From positions 1 to 10,375 of the forward strand of contig CAJVPP010003970.1 of NCBI GenBank assembly GCA_910592005.1: a stretch of DNA of 10,375 nt, read 5' to 3'. Below, in pieces: positions 6,824-10,375 of this stretch. Numbering within the stretch: position 1 is the first letter of the stretch; every line of letters starts with the position of its first letter. The notes under the pieces are model-generated. The model saw nothing but the letters and a program-made list of their open reading frames with translations, was not told the DNA's origin and did no database searches. Made by a program: the position numbers and the translations under genes. This DNA is from Funneliformis mosseae. Taxonomy: Eukaryota; Glomeromycota; Glomeromycetes; Glomerales; Glomeraceae.

Positions 6824-6959
6824 GATTCGTGTGAATGAGACTCCATCAGATTGGAAGGATCGGATTTGGGACGGATATAGAAAAAATCATCTTTTGACTG
6901 ATTCTAATAAGAGATATCTTATTGCAATCAGCACATCTATTCCAAATTAGGAAATGGGT
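6824..6959 (+). pseudogene. Isolated exon-like segment
   Basis: An acceptor (GATTTTCCTAG ending at 6823) and a consensus donor (GTAAGT at 6960) bracket 136 bp. One frame, RVNETPSDWKDRIWDGYRKN followed by LLTDSNKRYLIAIST, is open except for a TAG at 6948-6950, four codons from its end. Composition is richer in G+C than the surroundings. I find no matching upstream or downstream exon. It may be the leftover of a gene whose other exons are lost, perhaps removed by insertions such as the Tc1 element. Family unknown to me. Confidence 0.35.
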
Positions 6960-7553
6960 GTAAGTATACATTCTTTATAGACAAGCATAACATACAAATT
7001 GCACTGGAAATAAATATTGTGATATAAGCTTTAAGATTACATGAACTGAAAGATAATCCTCCACCTTACTATTCACAAAGAAGGTAATATGAAATGTGAT
7101 TCAAGCAGGATTTGATATATCAGACAAAAACAGCTAAAAGATGCGAAGCATAAGATGCAAAGTAATATAAATACTATGCCTGCTTATAAATACTACACCT
7201 GTTTGATTATTAAGTTTTGGAATGAGCCACATTCATTAATTCCTTCTCTATTATTACCAAAGCTTTTGCTTTAATGCAATGTAATGTAAGTGCATCTGAA
7301 ATTAAAAAATCTTTGGAGTAATCTATCTAATATTAGCAGGATTAGTTTAGGTAACTTTATTGAAATATATTTTGATTCTGTGTAAAAAATACAAAAAAAG
7401 AAAATGGATTTAATATCTTTTAATTAAATATTACTTTGTCAAAATATATTATTTATTCATGTATAATTCATTATCATTTGATTTATTTTTTACTTTATTT
7501 TACTACAATACATATAGACATATAGTTACTTTCATAATTATTATATTATTTCA
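6960..7553. other. Intergenic stretch with no gene seen
   Basis: A+T content rises from left to right. No long frame or splice-consistent exon was found. The one structured item is a 19-bp tandem duplication at 7166-7203. The stretch ends at the left inverted repeat of the Tc1 element. Confidence 0.5.
7166..7203. repeat. 19-bp tandem duplication
   Basis: TATAAATACTATGCCTGCT (7166-7184) is followed at once by TATAAATACTACACCTGTT (7185-7203), matching at 16 of 19 positions. All three differences are transitions. It is a local duplication of unknown significance. Confidence 0.7.
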
Positions 7554-7576
7554 TTTATAATTTTTAGATTGTAATA
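7554..7576. repeat. Left terminal inverted repeat of Tc1 element
   Basis: TTTATAATTTTTAGATTGTAATA (23 bases here, ending at 7576) is the exact reverse complement of 9067-9089. Looser similarity continues to about 7610. Confidence 0.85.
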
Positions 7577-7859
7577 AATTAAAATTCAATGATCAAATAA
7601 TTTGCAAATTTAATTAATGTATCATTTAAGTCTTCTTTTATAATATATTCAAATTTAAATTTCTTTTTATTTATAGTTTTTAAAAAAATTTTTTCATAAT
7701 CATAAATTTTATGATATAATCCTTTTAGCACATATAACAAATAAAATCAAAAATATAAATTTTTCAAATTTTTTTTAATAAACTATACTCTAATTTTTTT
7801 TAACAAAGCTATTATATTTCCTATTAGCCTTAAATATACCTTTAACTCATTATAATATA

Positions 7860-8690
7860 GTATTAATTAGTTTTAAATAAAAATCAACATTAATTTAATT
7901 CTATACTAATTGTATCTTATTTTACAAATCTTATGTATTAGTAATATTATTAGGAAGCTATTACAAATAACAATTAATTTTGTTTCATAAGTGTTTAATA
8001 GGGTTTAAGTCTAATGATTGTGCTGGCTAATCTAAAATTTTAATATTATTATCATCAAACTACTTATATGTTTCTTCACTATATATTTTGTATCATTATC
8101 CTATTAGAAAATAATATCATTTACATTCAAATTACATACATTAAAGATTCCTAAAAACTCATCTCTCAAATTTCTCTATATAACTCTTTATTTGTTTTTC
8201 ATTAATTTTACAATATTTTCCAATACTAAACAAACTCATATAATTCTATATTATTACAAAACCTTCACTAAACTTTATAATTAATTTAATATATTATAAT
8301 TATAAAGGTAAATTTGAATCTTTTCAACACCATTCTCTCCTATTAAGCTAAAAATTAAGAATTTATTCTTATTTGATCACACTGCTTTTCACTAATCTTT
8401 TATAGTCTAATTCTTATATTTTGAGCAAATTTATTTTAGGTTTTTCTATGTCTCTTTAAAAGCAATGATTTTTTAACTTAGTTATAAGATCTTACCTTTT
8501 TAATAAGTATTAAATAATATTTAGTAAAATAATAATATTTTTGTTAGAATTAAAGATTTTTGAATTTGAATAATATTTATATATTTATCTAACTTAATAA
8601 GTCTGATAATATTCCTATTATAACATTTTGTAAATATTCTCAGGTGATCTGATTTTGAAATAACATCAAAGCTACCTGTTTTTTTTTGTT
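7860..8690 (-). pseudogene. Tc1 transposase, DD34E, catalytically dead
   Basis: Minus-strand motifs in order: an N-terminal segment with FDVISKSDH (8640-8680) resembling the Tc1 DNA-binding region; KRHRK; then a degraded first catalytic block where the family WSDESKF is read as stop-S-N-K-N-K-F (8361-8379), the Asp being Asn at 8371-8373; DND with the second Asp at 8098-8100; and ILD-stop-PAQSLDLNPIKHL (7988-8038), where the catalytic Glu is Lys at 7994-7996. From first to second Asp is 91 codons in one frame. Second Asp to the Glu position is 104 bp, so one base has been lost; restoring the count gives the Tc1 34-residue spacing. Trp codons became stops at 8060-8062, 8027-8029 and 7985-7987, and two Gln positions before DND became stops at 8101-8106. 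The enzyme cuts and joins transposon ends; this copy cannot. Confidence 0.75.
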
Positions 8691-9066
8691 TATTTGATTT
8701 TTATTATAGAAGTATGACTTATATTTTATAAGAAGTAATTATACAATTTAATAAATCTTCTTAGATAAGAAAAAAATACATTTTTTTTTAATAAAGTAGT
8801 ATTGCCTTCATAATATATTTAAAAAAAAAAGTATACATATTGATCTACTGATTTAAATTTACTTATATATATAAGACGTATTGTATAATTATAATTTTAT
8901 TATATTAATTTTGATTTACAAAAACATTGTATCACAAAAAATTGTATATAAAGAAATTTTTTAAAAGCCACAAATTAAGTAATACTCAAATTTAAATATA
9001 TTAAAAATCTGATTATAAACTTTAAATTAAATTAAAATTTTAATTATATAATCACTTTAATTCAGA

Positions 9067-9089
9067 TATTACAATCTAAAAATTATAAA
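9067..9089. repeat. Right terminal inverted repeat of Tc1 element
   Basis: Exact inverted partner of 7554-7576 over 23 bp. The match stops abruptly outside both ends, which supports these as the element borders. Confidence 0.85.
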
Positions 9090-9293
9090 CAAAATGGTAT
9101 AATAATTATAAAAATCATTGTATAATATAATAAATAATACATTACAAATCATTTGTATAAGTATAACTATACTTATATAATAAAATAATTTTCACACATA
9201 AGAAATTAATTTCTAAAAATATTTTAAGTTTTTTTCTTTCATAACATTTTTATAAGACGAAATAGTATTTATTTTATTTATTAATATGTATAT

Positions 9294-9425
9294 TTACTTT
9301 AAAGTAACAGGATCATTAAGAGCTTTGTAGTAATTTTTGCTTCTTTAATCAAAGATTTTTTTATTTTCTTTAGATACACTAGCTCTATTAACTTCATTTA
9401 TTTTTGCTTGTCTCAAGACCTTCAT
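9294..9425 (-). pseudogene. Short coding remnant, unknown family
   Basis: On the minus strand MKVLRQAKINEVNRASVSKE followed by NKKIFD, a TAA at 9345-9347, then RSKNYYKALNDPVTLK and a stop at 9294-9296 stays in one frame. Its varied amino-acid content stands out from the Asn/Ile/Lys-rich noise around it. It is too short and too broken for an assignment, and I do not recognise it with confidence. Confidence 0.3.
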
Positions 9426-9564
9426 TATAAAAAATTTTATCAACAAAATTCTTACTTTCACTTGTATGAAATACTTCTATTCTAATTTTTATACTAGATA
9501 ATTTTATATTAGATATTATAAAACACTTTTATACTTTTAGACTTGTGATATGTTTTTTTTAAAA

Positions 9565-9841
9565 ATGAATGAAATTATTTTTGATACCAAAGATTTTGCA
9601 GATGAACTTATTTCAAAAAAATAATAACTCTCATATTTTTTTACTTTTCTTCAATTTTTTCGATCACTTTAATAAAGTTTTTATTATTTCTTTCTATAAT
9701 GATAATGATATTATCAGGTCTCGTATTCTATCAAATATAGTTTCTATAATATATCAAATAGTTAGAAACAAATATCTGATCATCTTAATTACAATTAAAA
9801 TATGTCTATTCTTCTTTAAGAAGATATATGATAATATTTAA
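9565..9841 (+). pseudogene. Short coding remnant with a poly(A)-run frameshift, unknown family
   Basis: An ATG at 9565 reads MNEIIFDTKDFADELISKK and stops at 9622-9624 after a run of seven A. The next frame is open from there, through FFDHFNKVFIISFYNDND, SRILSNIVSIIYQIVRNKY and CLFFFKKIYDNI, to a stop at 9839-9841. One indel in the A run would join them into about 91 residues. The second half is hydrophobic. High A+T makes chance open frames likely, so this is a weak call; the frame from 9569 upstream of the A run is probably noise. It is divergent from the remnant at 9294-9425. Confidence 0.3.
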
Positions 9842-10286
9842 AAACTAAGATACAATTTAATGATCAAAAAAAAACAATCTAAAGATATAATTAAAAAAAA
9901 TGCTTATATAATATTAATAAATTTATAAATCACCAATCTACTTCTGATGAATTTTATATATGAGAACTTTAGATACACTTGAAAAATAAATATGATAATA
10001 AATTTTTAGATTTCTTAGTAAACACTAACTTCTTGTAATAACAGTAATCATTAGATATGTATTTAGTAGATTTGTTAGAGAAAAGATAATGATAAGTTAA
10101 TTTAAACAATTTATAATAAAATTATAAAGGATAGCTTATATTTAGAATAGTTTTATTTTTTAAATTTATATTTTAATTTATAAATTAATAAAGTGACTGG
10201 TAGTATCACATTATAAAAAAAAAGATCTTTAGATAATAACTTACACTAATAGGTTTTTTTTTAAATAAATATAAGAAAAAAGCAAG

Positions 10287-10302
10287 TATATATATATATA
10301 TA
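10287..10302. repeat. (TA)8 microsatellite
   Basis: Eight uninterrupted TA units. It is ordinary in sequence of this composition. Confidence 0.8.
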
Positions 10303-10315
10303 CCCTATAAAAAAT

Positions 10316-10363
10316 TTGCATACGTTTTTTCATTATTATAAATAAGTTTTGTATACGTTTTTT
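10316..10363. repeat. Direct repeat TTGYATACGTTTTTT, two copies
   Basis: TTGCATACGTTTTTT (10316-10330) recurs as TTGTATACGTTTTTT (10349-10363), 33 bp apart, differing by one transition. Each copy holds one of the very few CpG sites in this part of the window. It may be the edge of another element continuing beyond the window. Confidence 0.65.
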
Positions 10364-10375
10364 AAAATTCTGTAT

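Larger units (their letters stand above)
7554..9089 (-). mobile_element. Tc1/mariner DNA transposon, decayed, with terminal inverted repeats
   Basis: The terminal inverted repeats match perfectly over 23 bp (7554-7576 against 9067-9089), and a weaker match continues inward for about 30 bp (for example AATGATCAAATAATT against AGTGATTATATAATT). Total length is about 1.54 kb, normal for Tc1 elements. The body holds a minus-strand transposase remnant with DD34E-type motifs. The TIR edges contain several TA dinucleotides, so the exact TA target duplication cannot be fixed. The element has only one CpG by eye (8877-8878), far fewer than the gene region. It cannot make a transposase, but its ends might still be recognised in trans. 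Confidence 0.8.
9842..10375. other. Very A+T-rich stretch with no gene seen
   Basis: No convincing frame, splice pair or RNA gene is seen on either strand. It contains homopolymer runs, a TA microsatellite (10287-10302) and a duplicated short motif at the right edge, listed separately. Confidence 0.5.

Noticed and set aside
1..10375. tRNA, rRNA or other standard RNA genes
   Set aside because: I looked for tRNA B-box-like GGTTCRA strings with a cloverleaf and for conserved rRNA segments on both strands and saw none that hold up.
7554..10375. Mitochondrial origin because of the extreme A+T content
   Set aside because: A nuclear-type Tc1 transposon with terminal inverted repeats lies in it, and no mitochondrial gene is seen.

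Overview
This is eukaryotic nuclear DNA. It is very A+T-rich, with short GT-AG introns (63-79 bp), AATAAA signals, a LINE with a poly(A) tail and a Tc1-type DNA transposon. The element types and two hypothetical-protein families resemble what I remember from arbuscular mycorrhizal fungi (Glomeromycotina, Rhizophagus-like). That placement rests on memory and style, not on a search.

Layout. (1) 84-849, minus strand: a broken two-exon gene of a cysteine-containing hypothetical family. (2) about 976-3265, plus strand: a decayed, probably 5'-truncated LINE with RNase H motifs, a CCHC knuckle, a 3' UTR and a 14-A tail. It is flanked by an 11-bp direct repeat that looks like its target-site duplication. 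(3) 3292-6225: a richer-G+C island holding the only well-preserved coding sequence. A CCAAT/TATA pair precedes a short coding segment (3386-3663, one base out of frame after its ATG). Next comes a striking duplicated hairpin array (3730-3881), then an eight- or nine-exon gene (4008-6103) with a polyadenylation signal at 6220. (4) 6104-7553: intergenic sequence with two bZIP-like dyads, one isolated exon-like stretch and a small tandem repeat. (5) 7554-9089: a Tc1 element with perfect 23-bp terminal inverted repeats around a minus-strand transposase destroyed largely by C-to-T/G-to-A changes. (6) 9090-10375: extremely A+T-rich sequence with two weak divergent coding remnants.

The most interesting structure is the 79-bp-period repeat at 3730-3881. 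Each unit folds into an outer stem enclosing two hairpins, preceded by a third hairpin, and all six loops are TTGYTTG. Three base pairs differ between the copies in a compensatory way. It lies just upstream of the intact gene, whose C-terminal half may be a remote PD-(D/E)XK nuclease-like domain (inference). The transposons and pseudogenes around it suggest a repeat-rich accessory region where most other copies are decaying.
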